Source of the DNA: a bacterium
Lineage (GTDB): Bacteria; Bacillota; Clostridia; Lachnospirales; Lachnospiraceae
Reading direction: 5' to 3'
Length of the DNA: 64,000 bases
Assembly: GCA_030535455.1 (NCBI GenBank)
Contig: JAUNJY010000007.1
Coordinates: 1 to 64,000 of the forward strand
Made by a program: the position numbers and the translations under genes. Positions within the stretch are counted from its first letter, which is position 1. Every line of letters begins with the position of its first letter. The notes below the pieces were generated by a model, which saw nothing but the letters and a program-made list of their open reading frames with translations, was not told the DNA's origin and did no database searches. Shown piece by piece: positions 41,378 through 49,836 of the stretch.

Positions 41378-43423
41378 ATGAAAAAACCAAAATTTACTCA
41401 GGTAGCAGCACCAGCAATCGTTGCATTTCTTATTTCATTTATTTTTCTGATTGAGGTAAGGCCGGGGGCGATTTCCTGGAACTGGAATAATGTTGAACAA
41501 AAGGATGAAGAGTATGACGATGAGGAATACATAGATAGATCAAATTATAATGATGAACAGTATATGGAAGTAGACCACTATGAATTTTATAATGCAGATT
41601 CTTATTTTACCGAGGAAAGAGAAAACAATATTACAGAATTGAAGCTAACTGACATTAGCAATGAAGAAGAGGAAGAGAATTTCTATGAGAACGAGGAAGC
41701 TCCTTCCCCAGAAAAGAAGATTTCTTTGGATCTTTCACCGTTATCCAATTATCCAAATGTAGAAACACTTACGATTTTGCCGGTAGAGTTGAGTGAAGAT
41801 AATTATAATGAAGATGAGGAGGAGTATATTGGTACTACGTACCAGTACTATGCACTAGATGCAAATTCATTAACAAAAATGACAAAGCTAAAAGAGCTTA
41901 CCATTGAATTTATGGAGATAGATAATCTTTCCTTTTTGGCAAGTTCAAATATTGAGCAAGTAACGTTTAAGAATTGCAGCTTTAGGGCATTAACGAAGTC
42001 CCAATATAAAGAATTTAAGAAGCTTATATCTATTGGAATAGAAAATACGCACGAAGGCTTGAATATCGATGAGATGCTTGTATGTGCCAACAATTTAAAA
42101 AGTCTAAATCTCAATGGAGTAAAGATTGACAAAAGGAACTTGCTGAAGCAGTTACCACATCCAGAAAGACTGGAAAGCTTTTCATTTAATGTTCAGACCA
42201 AAGATCAAAGCTTATATGAAGCATTATTACTTCCGGTATCCCAGTTAACAAGCCTGTCTATTCAGTTTGATGAGGAGATTTCAGATGCAGAAGATGCCTT
42301 TTATGAACTTCGGTTCTTAGGAGGACTTAAAAATTTGGAATATCTATGGATACAGGGAAATGACCGGAACAATCTTAGCTACGAGTATGAAGAGGATTTC
42401 GTAGATCATGACTATAGTTATTTAGCAAGGTTAACGAAGTTAAAATCATTAACTATGAAGTATATGGAGATTTCGGATATTTCCTTTGTAGAACAGCTTA
42501 CAGCACTTGAAAAACTTGATATATCCAATAATTTTATTAAGGATATCACACCAATGGAGGGACTGACCTGTATGAACGAATTAGATCTTTCCTTTAACCA
42601 CATTACGGACATCCATGCCCTTTCTAATATGAAAGAGTTAACAAGTCTCTCCATAGGAAATAATAACATTGCCTCTATTGAAGCAGTTAAAAATATGCCA
42701 AAGCTAGAAACCTTTGATGCATCTTCAGGATTTTATTATAAGGATAATCCACTCTGTGATGCTTCCAATATTTTAAATACCTATTATGGTACATCTAATT
42801 CGACGACATATGATCACACAGATTACTTTATTTTGGATGGATACAATCCAAAGAGTATGAAAGATTTACGAGATTACTCAAAGTATGTATTTGAACAAGA
42901 ATATAGTTCAGGCTTCTTTACTACGGACTCTATTATGTTTAATGTAAATCAAGAAGCAAGATTTAATTATGTTACGTTACATCCATATAATTCAAGTACA
43001 ATCTGGGGAAGAAATAAGAATGCCATAGAAGATATATCTCCTTTGGAAAATGCCACGAATCTAGTTTTCTTAGATTTAAGCGGTAATCAGATTAGAGATA
43101 TTACCTCATTGCAGCAGTTAGAAAACCTTAGATTTTTATCTTGCATGGATAATCAGATTGAGGACATATCAATCCTGTCACCAAAGAACTTCCCAAACCT
43201 GGATAATCTGTATCTGTCACAAAATAACTTTACGGACGGTTCTGTATTTCGATATCTAAATGATTACATCAATGAATTATATTTACAGTATTATATGACT
43301 CCATTTTACAATAAATCATATTTGGGAATTGTAGACCAAAAAGAAGTACAGCTACATGTAAAGGTTATGGGGTTTGATATAAGTGAACTGTTAGCGAATA
43401 TAGGAACAGGAATGGAGGAGTAG
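41378..43423 (+). CDS. Membrane-anchored leucine-rich repeat protein
   Basis: A 681-residue protein. A single membrane helix at about residues 10-30 is followed by a very acidic linker (about 45-125, rich in Glu, Asp, Tyr and Asn). SDS22/internalin-like leucine-rich repeats then fill most of the rest, clearest at about 340-440 (LEKLDISNNFIKDITPMEGL, MNELDLSFNHITDIHALSNM, LTSLSIGNNNIASIEAV) and again near 550-620. The C-terminus has no cell-wall sorting signal. With its neighbours it forms a four-gene operon with DUF2975-like proteins and an HTH regulator. A binding or sensing role outside the cell is inference. Confidence 0.8.
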   Translation: MKKPKFTQVAAPAIVAFLISFIFLIEVRPGAISWNWNNVEQKDEEYDDEEYIDRSNYNDEQYMEVDHYEFYNADSYFTEERENNITELKLTDISNEEEEENFYENEEAPSPEKKISLDLSPLSNYPNVETLTILPVELSEDNYNEDEEEYIGTTYQYYALDANSLTKMTKLKELTIEFMEIDNLSFLASSNIEQVTFKNCSFRALTKSQYKEFKKLISIGIENTHEGLNIDEMLVCANNLKSLNLNGVKIDKRNLLKQLPHPERLESFSFNVQTKDQSLYEALLLPVSQLTSLSIQFDEEISDAEDAFYELRFLGGLKNLEYLWIQGNDRNNLSYEYEEDFVDHDYSYLARLTKLKSLTMKYMEISDISFVEQLTALEKLDISNNFIKDITPMEGLTCMNELDLSFNHITDIHALSNMKELTSLSIGNNNIASIEAVKNMPKLETFDASSGFYYKDNPLCDASNILNTYYGTSNSTTYDHTDYFILDGYNPKSMKDLRDYSKYVFEQEYSSGFFTTDSIMFNVNQEARFNYVTLHPYNSSTIWGRNKNAIEDISPLENATNLVFLDLSGNQIRDITSLQQLENLRFLSCMDNQIEDISILSPKNFPNLDNLYLSQNNFTDGSVFRYLNDYINELYLQYYMTPFYNKSYLGIVDQKEVQLHVKVMGFDISELLANIGTGMEE

Positions 43424-43424
43424 C

Positions 43425-43853
43425 ATGGAAAATCAGAGAAAGACAATAAAACGGATAAAGACATTTGCAGCATGGGCAGCCACGTTTAATATGATAGGTT
43501 TGTTGGCCGCTGTTGTAGTAGTCGTGCAGAATAAAGCAGCACTTGCTGCTGTGTTTGAAGCATTGGTAATGTTCTACCTACTACTACAAATTATTGCATG
43601 TTGTGATGCGCTTATGGAAGCACCATTATTTTCACCTGTAATTACAGGATATTTTCGTAAGGTCTCTTATGCTTGCTTTATAAGTGGGATTGGAAGCACA
43701 TGCATCCAGACCATTGTAAATTCCATTGAACATAAGAAGTTCATGCTAACCTTGGATCTCACCATGATTGGCGTTGGATTATTGATTTATGTAGGAGCCT
43801 ATATCTATGAATTTGGCTGTGAAATGAAACAGGAAGCAGAGTTTACCATATAA
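43425..43853 (+). CDS. DUF2975-like membrane protein, second copy
   Basis: A 142-residue protein with four membrane helices, similar in layout to the protein at 40909; the endings GIQMAEEQKYTV and GCEMKQEAEFTI correspond. It begins immediately after the LRR gene stop, with GGAGGAGTAGC as ribosome site. The two DUF2975-like proteins flank the LRR protein and may form a complex with it. Confidence 0.7.
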   Translation: MENQRKTIKRIKTFAAWAATFNMIGLLAAVVVVVQNKAALAAVFEALVMFYLLLQIIACCDALMEAPLFSPVITGYFRKVSYACFISGIGSTCIQTIVNSIEHKKFMLTLDLTMIGVGLLIYVGAYIYEFGCEMKQEAEFTI

Positions 43854-43888
43854 TACGAAATCAATTAGTAAAGAAAGGAAGGCATTTC

Positions 43889-44101
43889 ATGGCATTAATC
43901 ATACGACTAGATCGTGTAATGGCAGATCGAAAGATGTCACTTGGAGAATTATCTGAAAAAGTGGATATTACAATGGCAAATCTATCTATCTTAAAAAATG
44001 GAAAAGCCAAGGCAGTTCGATTATCTACCTTAAATGCAATTTGTAAGGCTTTAGAATGTCAGCCAGGTGATCTGATTGAGTATGTAGAAGATGAAATATA
44101 A
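43889..44101 (+). CDS. Small Cro/C1-type HTH regulator (YozG-like)
   Basis: A 70-residue DNA-binding protein: IIRLDRVMADRKMSLGELSEKVDITMANLSILKNGKAKAVRLSTLNAICKALECQPGDLIEY. This family regularly pairs with DUF2975 membrane proteins. It begins after AAAGGAAGGCATTTC and closes the operon. Likely target is its own operon promoter at 40842. Confidence 0.88.
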   Translation: MALIIRLDRVMADRKMSLGELSEKVDITMANLSILKNGKAKAVRLSTLNAICKALECQPGDLIEYVEDEI

Positions 44102-44125
44102 ATGACAATATTCTCCAAATAACTA

Positions 44126-44175
44126 TTGACTTTATGCTTATTTTTGGCTGTAATAGAAGAATAAGCGTAAAGTCA
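44126..44175 (+). promoter_or_regulatory. MATE promoter inside a 16-bp inverted repeat
   Basis: -35 TTGACT (44126-44131) and -10 TGTAAT (44149-44154) are 17 bases apart. Arms TGACTTTATGCTTATT (44127-44142) and AATAAGCGTAAAGTCA (44160-44175) are inverted copies with one mismatch. The left arm covers the -35 and spacer; the right arm ends just before the ribosome site. It could bind a repressor as a pair of sites or fold as RNA. Confidence 0.65.
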
Positions 44176-44188
44176 TAGGAGGGAGAGT

Positions 44189-45571
44189 ATGATTAAGTTA
44201 AATGCAGATTTATTAAAGGGGAAAATACTACAGTCGCTTCTAATATTTGCATTTCCTATTTTTATATCCAACGTATTTCAACAATTGTATAATACGGTGG
44301 ATACCATGATTGTAGGAAATTTTCTGGGAGATGAGTCCTTGGCTGCAATTGGGGCATGTTCAGCAATCTTTGAGCTGTTAGTAGGATTTGCAATTGGCAT
44401 TAGCAGTGGATTAGGCATTGTAACGGCAAGAAGTTATGGCTCTGGAGATAAGGAACTGTTAAAGCGTTCCGTAGCAGGTTCCATTATCATTGGAGTAATT
44501 GTAACGACCGTCATAATGATATTGTCAACCATGTTTTTATCTCCACTATTAAGGCTTCTAAATACACCAGAAGATATTATGGAAGAGGCATATTCCTATA
44601 TTTCAGTAGTAACCTTGCTGGTAGGCGTGATGTTTGCCTATAATTTATGTGCGGGACTGCTTCGAGCAATCGGTAATAGCATTATGCCGCTTGTATTTTT
44701 AATTATTTCATCGGTACTTAATATTGTTTTAGATCTGGCATTTATTACCCAGTTTCATATGGGAATACGAGGAGCTGCAGTTGCAACGGTAATATCCCAA
44801 TGCGTGTCAGCGATCTTTTGTATTTTCTATATTATAAAGAAATGTCCTATGTTATTGCCACAGAGGAGACATTTCCATGTAGAAAAAGAATTGTACATAG
44901 AATTAATTGGACAGGGGCTATCCTCAGGATTTATGGTATCTATTGTATCGATGGGTACTGTAATCTTGCAGACTGCAATTAACGGTTTAGGTTATCTTGT
45001 CATTGCAGGACATGTTTCTGCCCGTAAATTAAATAGTTTTTGTATTATGCCACTTACAACGATGGCTCTTGCCATATCCACCTTTGTTTCGCAGAATAAA
45101 GGTGCCAACCAGGGAGAACGAATCCGAAAGGCGGTAAAATATGCAACTATATTTAGCATATGCTGGGGCGCATTAATCTCTTTGATCTTGTTATTTGCAG
45201 CACCTATATTGGTAAAGGTATTGTCAGGTTCTAGCGAGTCGGTGGTCATTAATAACGGTTCTGCTTATCTTAGAATAAACTCACCATTTTATATGATCCT
45301 TGGAATGCTGTTTACATTTCGGTATTCTTTACAAGGAATAGGGAAAAAGTTTGTACCGTTGATTTCTAGCATTATCGAGCTTGGAGGAAAAATCATATTT
45401 GTAGCAATCTTTATTCCCATACTGAACTATATGGGAGTTATCTTATGCGAACCAATTATCTGGTGCTTTATGTGCGCGCAGCTGGCCTACTCGTTCTATC
45501 ATAATGACTATATACGGTCATTTAAGGCAAAAAATAATACTTCATTGAAACAAAGAGATCTGCAAATATAA
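44189..45571 (+). CDS. MATE family efflux transporter
   Basis: A 460-residue membrane protein with 12 predicted helices. The start PIFISNVFQQLYNTVDTMIVGNFLGDESLAAIG is the DinF/NorM-type signature. It is a second, distinct MATE gene (compare 658). The start follows AGGAGGGAGAG. A long inverted repeat around its promoter suggests regulation, but no regulator gene is adjacent; the HTH gene just upstream belongs to the preceding operon. Confidence 0.9.
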   Translation: MIKLNADLLKGKILQSLLIFAFPIFISNVFQQLYNTVDTMIVGNFLGDESLAAIGACSAIFELLVGFAIGISSGLGIVTARSYGSGDKELLKRSVAGSIIIGVIVTTVIMILSTMFLSPLLRLLNTPEDIMEEAYSYISVVTLLVGVMFAYNLCAGLLRAIGNSIMPLVFLIISSVLNIVLDLAFITQFHMGIRGAAVATVISQCVSAIFCIFYIIKKCPMLLPQRRHFHVEKELYIELIGQGLSSGFMVSIVSMGTVILQTAINGLGYLVIAGHVSARKLNSFCIMPLTTMALAISTFVSQNKGANQGERIRKAVKYATIFSICWGALISLILLFAAPILVKVLSGSSESVVINNGSAYLRINSPFYMILGMLFTFRYSLQGIGKKFVPLISSIIELGGKIIFVAIFIPILNYMGVILCEPIIWCFMCAQLAYSFYHNDYIRSFKAKNNTSLKQRDLQI

Positions 45572-45672
45572 GATAAAATTAGGAAACGACACAAAGAGTA
45601 CATAGGAACCAAGTATGATGTCCCTGTGAAAGAAACAGGGGGAACAAAGGAAAGAAAGAAGAGGAGAATAAG

Positions 45673-46173
45673 ATGAATATCGAACTTATAAAAGTAGAAG
45701 AGGAACAAAGGGAGATTCTTGCACATTTAACGGAACTATATCAATATGACTTTTCAGAATACGACAATCAGGATGTGAATTCTTATGGGTTATACGGTTA
45801 CAGTTATTTGGACTATTACTGGACCGAACCAAATCGATATGCCTATTTCATCAAGGTAGATGGAAAGCTGGCCGGATTTGTCATGGTTTGCGGATTTTGT
45901 TATGTTTCTAAAGAGCCAGGAACACTATGCATGTCCGAGTTCTTTGTCTTAAAGAAATACAGGAAGCAGGGGATTGGAAAATATGCCGCAACCAAAGTCC
46001 TTATGATGCATCCTGGTAAATGGGAGCTGGAAGTGCATCCAAATAATCACGGATCTCATATCTTTTGGTACAGTGTCATTCAGGATGTCTGCAAAGGGAA
46101 AATACAGGTAGTGGAACACGTGGAAGATGTTTACGATGACGCATTAGCAACGGCATATTTATTTACCGTTTAA
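45673..46173 (+). CDS. GNAT family N-acetyltransferase
   Basis: A 166-residue acetyltransferase. The acetyl-CoA motif is EFFVLKKYRKQGIGKYAATKVL, followed by WELEVHPNNHGSHIFWYSVI, a pattern seen in YpeA/predicted acetyltransferases. The acceptor is unknown. It begins after GAGGAGAATAAG and is 10-20 bases ahead of another GNAT-like gene. Confidence 0.85.
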   Translation: MNIELIKVEEEQREILAHLTELYQYDFSEYDNQDVNSYGLYGYSYLDYYWTEPNRYAYFIKVDGKLAGFVMVCGFCYVSKEPGTLCMSEFFVLKKYRKQGIGKYAATKVLMMHPGKWELEVHPNNHGSHIFWYSVIQDVCKGKIQVVEHVEDVYDDALATAYLFTV

Positions 46174-46183
46174 AAAAGGAAGG

Positions 46184-46780
46184 ATGAATGGAGTGAAAGC
46201 GACCATATATGAGAACTGCCCAACTTTAGAGAATAGCAACTACTACATACGACGTACGAAAGTGGAGGATGCAGCAGATCTAGTTAAAGTGTATTCTGAC
46301 AAAAACGCGTTGCCTTTTATGAATAGTGACAACTGCAATGGAGACAACTTTTATACGCCGACAGTCGAAAAAATGAGACAGCGGATTGAGGGATGGAACT
46401 GGATATATGAACACAAAGAATTTGTTCGGTTTTCTATTGTTGATAAGAAAAACAATACAGCAATCGGCACAATAGAATTGTTTCACCGGGATGCCGAAGA
46501 CTATTTTACCAACTGTGGTTTGTTAAGGATTGACGTAAGGAGTGATTATGAGGAGACAGACATACTTAATGAAATTATCACGCTCATTTCACCAAAAATC
46601 TATGAATGGTTTGATTGCGCCATGATAGCAACCAAAGCGCCAGTTTACGCAATCAATCGAGTAGAAGCACTGAAACAGTCAGGCTATACAAAGACAGAAG
46701 AAAAATTTTATGGACAAGATAAAACCATATATTCCGACTATTGGTATCTTGCTAAAGAGGATGAAAGTAAAAATGTTTAA
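46184..46780 (+). CDS. GNAT-like acetyltransferase domain protein
   Basis: A 195-198 residue protein of the RimJ/RimL-like acetyltransferase type (YYIRRTKVEDAADLVKVYSDKNALPFMNSDN, then FSIVDKKNNTAIGTIELFHRD). The acetyl-CoA loop is not clear, so activity is uncertain. GTG at 46193 is better spaced from AAGGAAGG than the ATG at 46184. The last codons overlap the start of a broken response regulator gene. Confidence 0.7.
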   Translation: MNGVKATIYENCPTLENSNYYIRRTKVEDAADLVKVYSDKNALPFMNSDNCNGDNFYTPTVEKMRQRIEGWNWIYEHKEFVRFSIVDKKNNTAIGTIELFHRDAEDYFTNCGLLRIDVRSDYEETDILNEIITLISPKIYEWFDCAMIATKAPVYAINRVEALKQSGYTKTEEKFYGQDKTIYSDYWYLAKEDESKNV

Positions 46781-47975
46781 AATATTAGTGGTAGAAGATG
46801 ATGAAAGGCTGCTAGAGGCCATGACGGATTATATGAGGGCAAGAGGTCTTGATGTGTATTGTGCAGCAGATGGGGCGAAAGCAATGGCACAACTAGACAG
46901 CAATGTATTTGATTTGTTGTTATAGGGAGAGGGCTTAAAAGGCATATTAGATTATTTGGTAGAAAAGTATGAGGCATCCAGGGCAAATAAAATTCAGGCT
47001 TATAATGAGGCACAGTTTCAGGAGTGCGGAATAAATGGAGCAGGAGATGTCAGTGCAGAGTGGTTAGAAGGAAGTTCAGGAGATGCAGGTACTCATGAAT
47101 TTACCTATAAGGGGGAACCCTATCGCCTTGTCTATTCATATATGATGGACTGTAACTATATTGGTCTGGTCGATTCCTGGTTTACCCTTGTTCTTGCTCG
47201 CATTATTTATTTCTTACAGGCTGCAGCCATTGTATTAAGTATTTTGTTTTATAAGATCTTTCAAAAGAAAAGACAGCTAGATTATGCCAAAGTAGTCTTA
47301 ACCAACGGGGTTGCACATGAGTTAAAGACACCGCTTGCAGTGATTAAGAATTACGGAGAATGTATTTTGGAGAAAGTCAATCCAGAGAAGGAGAGCTATT
47401 ATCTGTCGTCCATTCTTAAGGAAGCGGATCAAATGAATGACAAGGTAGTAGAGCTTTTAAATTACACCAGGTTTTCCAATGCAGATTATAAGATAAAAAA
47501 AGATCTGTTTGCAGTGGATGAACTGGTGGATGAGGTATTAAAGGAGAAAGCGGAAGCACTTAGTCAGAAGAAGCTTATGGTAACAGTGGACTGTAATGGA
47601 AGTATGGAAGCAGAATGTGACGGCCCATTGATCAAGATGGTAATTGAAAACTATATAAGCAATGCCATCGCCTATACGCCGGAACATAAGACGATCAAGA
47701 TCACATTGAAAGAAGAAAAGATAGGAATATGGAAAGGGATAACCTGTAAGGTTTATAATCCGGGAAGCTATCTTAGCACGGAACATATGAGATATATTTG
47801 GGATGTATTCTATCGGGGAGACAAGGCTAGAAACAGGAAGGCTGGCTCAACCGGTTTCGGTCTGGCAATCTGCAAGCATATCGTTAAGCTTCATAAAGGA
47901 AGATATGGATGTGCCAATAAGGAAGAAGGAATAGAATTCTACTTTACACTGCCTAAGGGGAGGAAGAAGTTCTAA
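46773..47975 (+). pseudogene. Deleted response regulator-histidine kinase pair
   Basis: An ATG at 46773 begins a receiver domain (MFKILVVEDDERLLEAM...) that stops after 50 codons at a TAG (46923) just before the phosphoacceptor Asp should appear (VFDLLL then stop). The same reading frame then continues as the sensor region, second membrane helix, His box (NGVAHELKTPLAV) and complete ATPase domain of a histidine kinase. The rest of the regulator and the kinase N-terminus are missing. One deletion that joined the two genes in frame, leaving a TAG, explains this. The kinase part has no good start codon with a ribosome site. Confidence 0.75.
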
Positions 47976-47994
47976 ACGAAACGTTTCCTTCGGC

Positions 47995-48047
47995 ACTGGA
48001 TGAAAGTCTGATTTCATCCAAAGCTTGGCGACTTTGTCGACAAGCTA
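47995..48047 (-). repeat. Repeat element B, copy 2 (reversed)
   Basis: TGGATGAAA-gtctga-TTTCATCCA followed by AGCTTG-gc-GAC-ttt-GTC-ga-CAAGCT: the same two palindromes as 2147-2200 in opposite order, with different loops. On the reverse strand it again follows directly on a terminator hairpin (48047-48083). Confidence 0.7.
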
Positions 48048-48083
48048 AAAGGACAGGCACATTATCGCGTGCCTGTCCTTTTT
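48047..48083 (+). terminator. Terminator between elements B and A
   Basis: AAAAGGACAGGCAC pairs with GTGCCTGTCCTTTT around ATTATCGC; T-tract follows. Symmetric enough to act on both strands. Confidence 0.85.
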
Positions 48084-48273
48084 ATTAATACATAGGAAAC
48101 TTCTCTTCGAGAAGCCTCCTATGTATTAATAAAGGCTTTCTAAAAACTAGAAAGCCAAGATGCGCACTTACGCGGAAGGAGTTTATCACTTCGTGATCGC
48201 GTTCGGCGCGGCAAAGTGTGTGTTCTTTGCAGTGATTTTAAGCCCGAGAGTGTGTGGAACACACACTTTGTTC
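48081..48273 (+). repeat. Element A, copy 5
   Basis: P1 is a perfect 17-bp helix, TTTATTAATACATAGGA (48081-48097) with TCCTATGTATTAATAAA (48117-48133). P2 is GGCTTTCT-aaaact-AGAAAGCC. P3 is ACGCG / CGCGT. P4 is ATCAC-ttc-GTGAT. P5 is GTGTGT-gga-ACACAC. The right end overlaps the 3' end of the tetR gene on the other strand. Confidence 0.75.
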
Positions 48274-48891
48274 AGTGCTGCTAGAAGTCTGCAAAAGGGA
48301 TATCAGCTGTTCAATCACCAACTCTTTTAATACTTCAGGATTGATTTCCTTATGTTTATGAAAGGTGATCTCATGACATAAATCTTCAATCATATGGTAC
48401 ACCAGATGCACTCGTTCAAAGGGATGGTCTAAGGTAATTCCAAAGGAAGGAAGCAGGCTGGCTACCTTCATGGTGATTTCTTTCTCTAAATCATAGAGGT
48501 AGTCCATAGCCTCTGGCACTGCATATAAAATTAACTCAAACTGTTCATGGGCAGTATAGGAGTTTTGATGGTAATCTAATAGCTCGTCCACTGCAAAATG
48601 TATAAAGTCAGAAAGGGTACTGTCTGGAGTCATTTTCTCTTTAAAAGCATCGAAAATCATATGCTGGATTGCTTCGGTTACAATCGGAAGGCCTTCCATC
48701 AAAATTCCTTTTTTATCAGGAAAATAACGATACACGATACCTGTGGATACACCGGCAGCCTTTGCAATGTCAGCCGTATTTGTTTTGTGGTATCCATCGG
48801 TAAAGAAGAGATCCATTGCAGCCGAAATGATTTTTTCCTTTTTTTCAATGGAACGCTTCTGTTGGGGCTCTTTGATATTGTTTGATTTCAT
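48238..48891 (-). CDS. TetR family transcriptional regulator
   Basis: A 217-residue repressor with an N-terminal TetR helix-turn-helix (IISAAMDLFFTDGYHKTNTADIAKAAGVSTGIVYRYFPDKKGIL). The C-terminal ligand domain is unclassified. The ATG at 48891 is correctly spaced from AAGGAGT; the one at 48897 is too close. The last residues (EQSVCSTHSRA) and the stop are encoded by the P5 end of element A copy 5. Divergent from an ABC exporter, whose promoter is flanked by two TGAAA-N4-TTTCA sites. Confidence 0.88.
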   Translation of the reverse strand: MKSNNIKEPQQKRSIEKKEKIISAAMDLFFTDGYHKTNTADIAKAAGVSTGIVYRYFPDKKGILMEGLPIVTEAIQHMIFDAFKEKMTPDSTLSDFIHFAVDELLDYHQNSYTAHEQFELILYAVPEAMDYLYDLEKEITMKVASLLPSFGITLDHPFERVHLVYHMIEDLCHEITFHKHKEINPEVLKELVIEQLISLLQTSSSTEQSVCSTHSRA

Positions 48892-48951
48892 AGTCATACT
48901 CCTTTATAAAAACCGCTCCCGGCACATTGTTATGTATTTTGAAACAATTAA

Positions 48952-49073
48952 AGTATAGTGGATAACAAAAACAGAGTCAATTAAAAACATGAAATAAGTT
49001 TCAAGTTATTAATTGACAACTGGTAAAAACAGGAATATAATCACGGTAGTTAAAGAACATGAAAGATATTTCA
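48952..49073. promoter_or_regulatory. Divergent promoters with two TetR operators
   Basis: Exporter promoter on +: TTGACA (49013-49018) and TATAAT (49036-49041), spacer 17. tetR promoter on -: TTGACT (48980-48975) and TATACT (48957-48952), spacer 17. Operators TGAAA-TAAG-TTTCA (48990-49003) and TGAAA-GATA-TTTCA (49060-49073) both have the wider form ACATGAAA-N4-TTTCAnGT. The first lies between the two promoters, the second just downstream of the exporter -10. Confidence 0.75.
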
Positions 49074-49128
49074 GGTTTATACATAGCACATCGTAATGGA
49101 AATAGAAATAAATAAAAGGAGAATAAAT

Positions 49129-49836
49129 ATGGGAAAGACGGTAGTGGAATTTCAAGATGTTACAAAGGCTTATGGAAACAAGGAGCACACGCAGATAGCG
49201 GTAAACCACGTAAACTTTACGATAGAAGAAGGGGAGTTTGTTGTAATCCTTGGACAGAGCGGTGCCGGAAAATCCACAGTCCTAAATATGCTTGGAGGGA
49301 TGGACCAGCCAACCAGTGGAAAAGTACTGATTAACGGCAAGGAAATCTCCACCTATACGGATAATCAGCTATCCGATTATCGAGCATTTACGGTTGGATT
49401 TATCTTTCAATTTTATAACTTGCTCCCAAGCCTTACAGCATATGAAAATGTTGCACTTACCAAAGATATTGTGAAAAATGCACTGAGTGCAGATGAGATG
49501 TTAGAAGCGGTTGGTTTAAGTGACCATAAGCATAAATTCCCTGCCCAGATGTCCGGTGGTGAGCAGCAGAGAGTATCCATTGCCCGCGCCATAAGTAAAA
49601 ATCCGGATATTATCTTAGGAGATGAGCCAACCGGCGCCCTAGATTCGGAAACTGGTGTTTCCGTATTAAAGCTACTTAAAAGTATGTGTAAAGAGAGAGG
49701 GAAAACGGTGATCTTAGTTACTCATAATGCAGATTTTGCAAAATGCGCAGACCGTGTCATCCGAATGAAAAATGGAAAGATTCGTGAGATGTATCTGAAT
49801 GACCATCCACTTAAAATTGAGGAGGTGGAGTGGTAA
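49129..49836 (+). CDS. ABC exporter ATP-binding protein (MacB/LolD class)
   Basis: A 235-residue ATPase with Walker A GQSGAGKST, Q-loop FQFYNLLP, signature MSGGEQQR, Walker B ILGDEPTGALD and H-loop THNAD. The start follows AAAAGGAG. The stop codon shares a base with the ATG of the permease (TAATG), so translation is coupled. TetR control and the large FtsX-type partner point to export of a toxic compound or peptide. Confidence 0.92.
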   Translation: MGKTVVEFQDVTKAYGNKEHTQIAVNHVNFTIEEGEFVVILGQSGAGKSTVLNMLGGMDQPTSGKVLINGKEISTYTDNQLSDYRAFTVGFIFQFYNLLPSLTAYENVALTKDIVKNALSADEMLEAVGLSDHKHKFPAQMSGGEQQRVSIARAISKNPDIILGDEPTGALDSETGVSVLKLLKSMCKERGKTVILVTHNADFAKCADRVIRMKNGKIREMYLNDHPLKIEEVEW

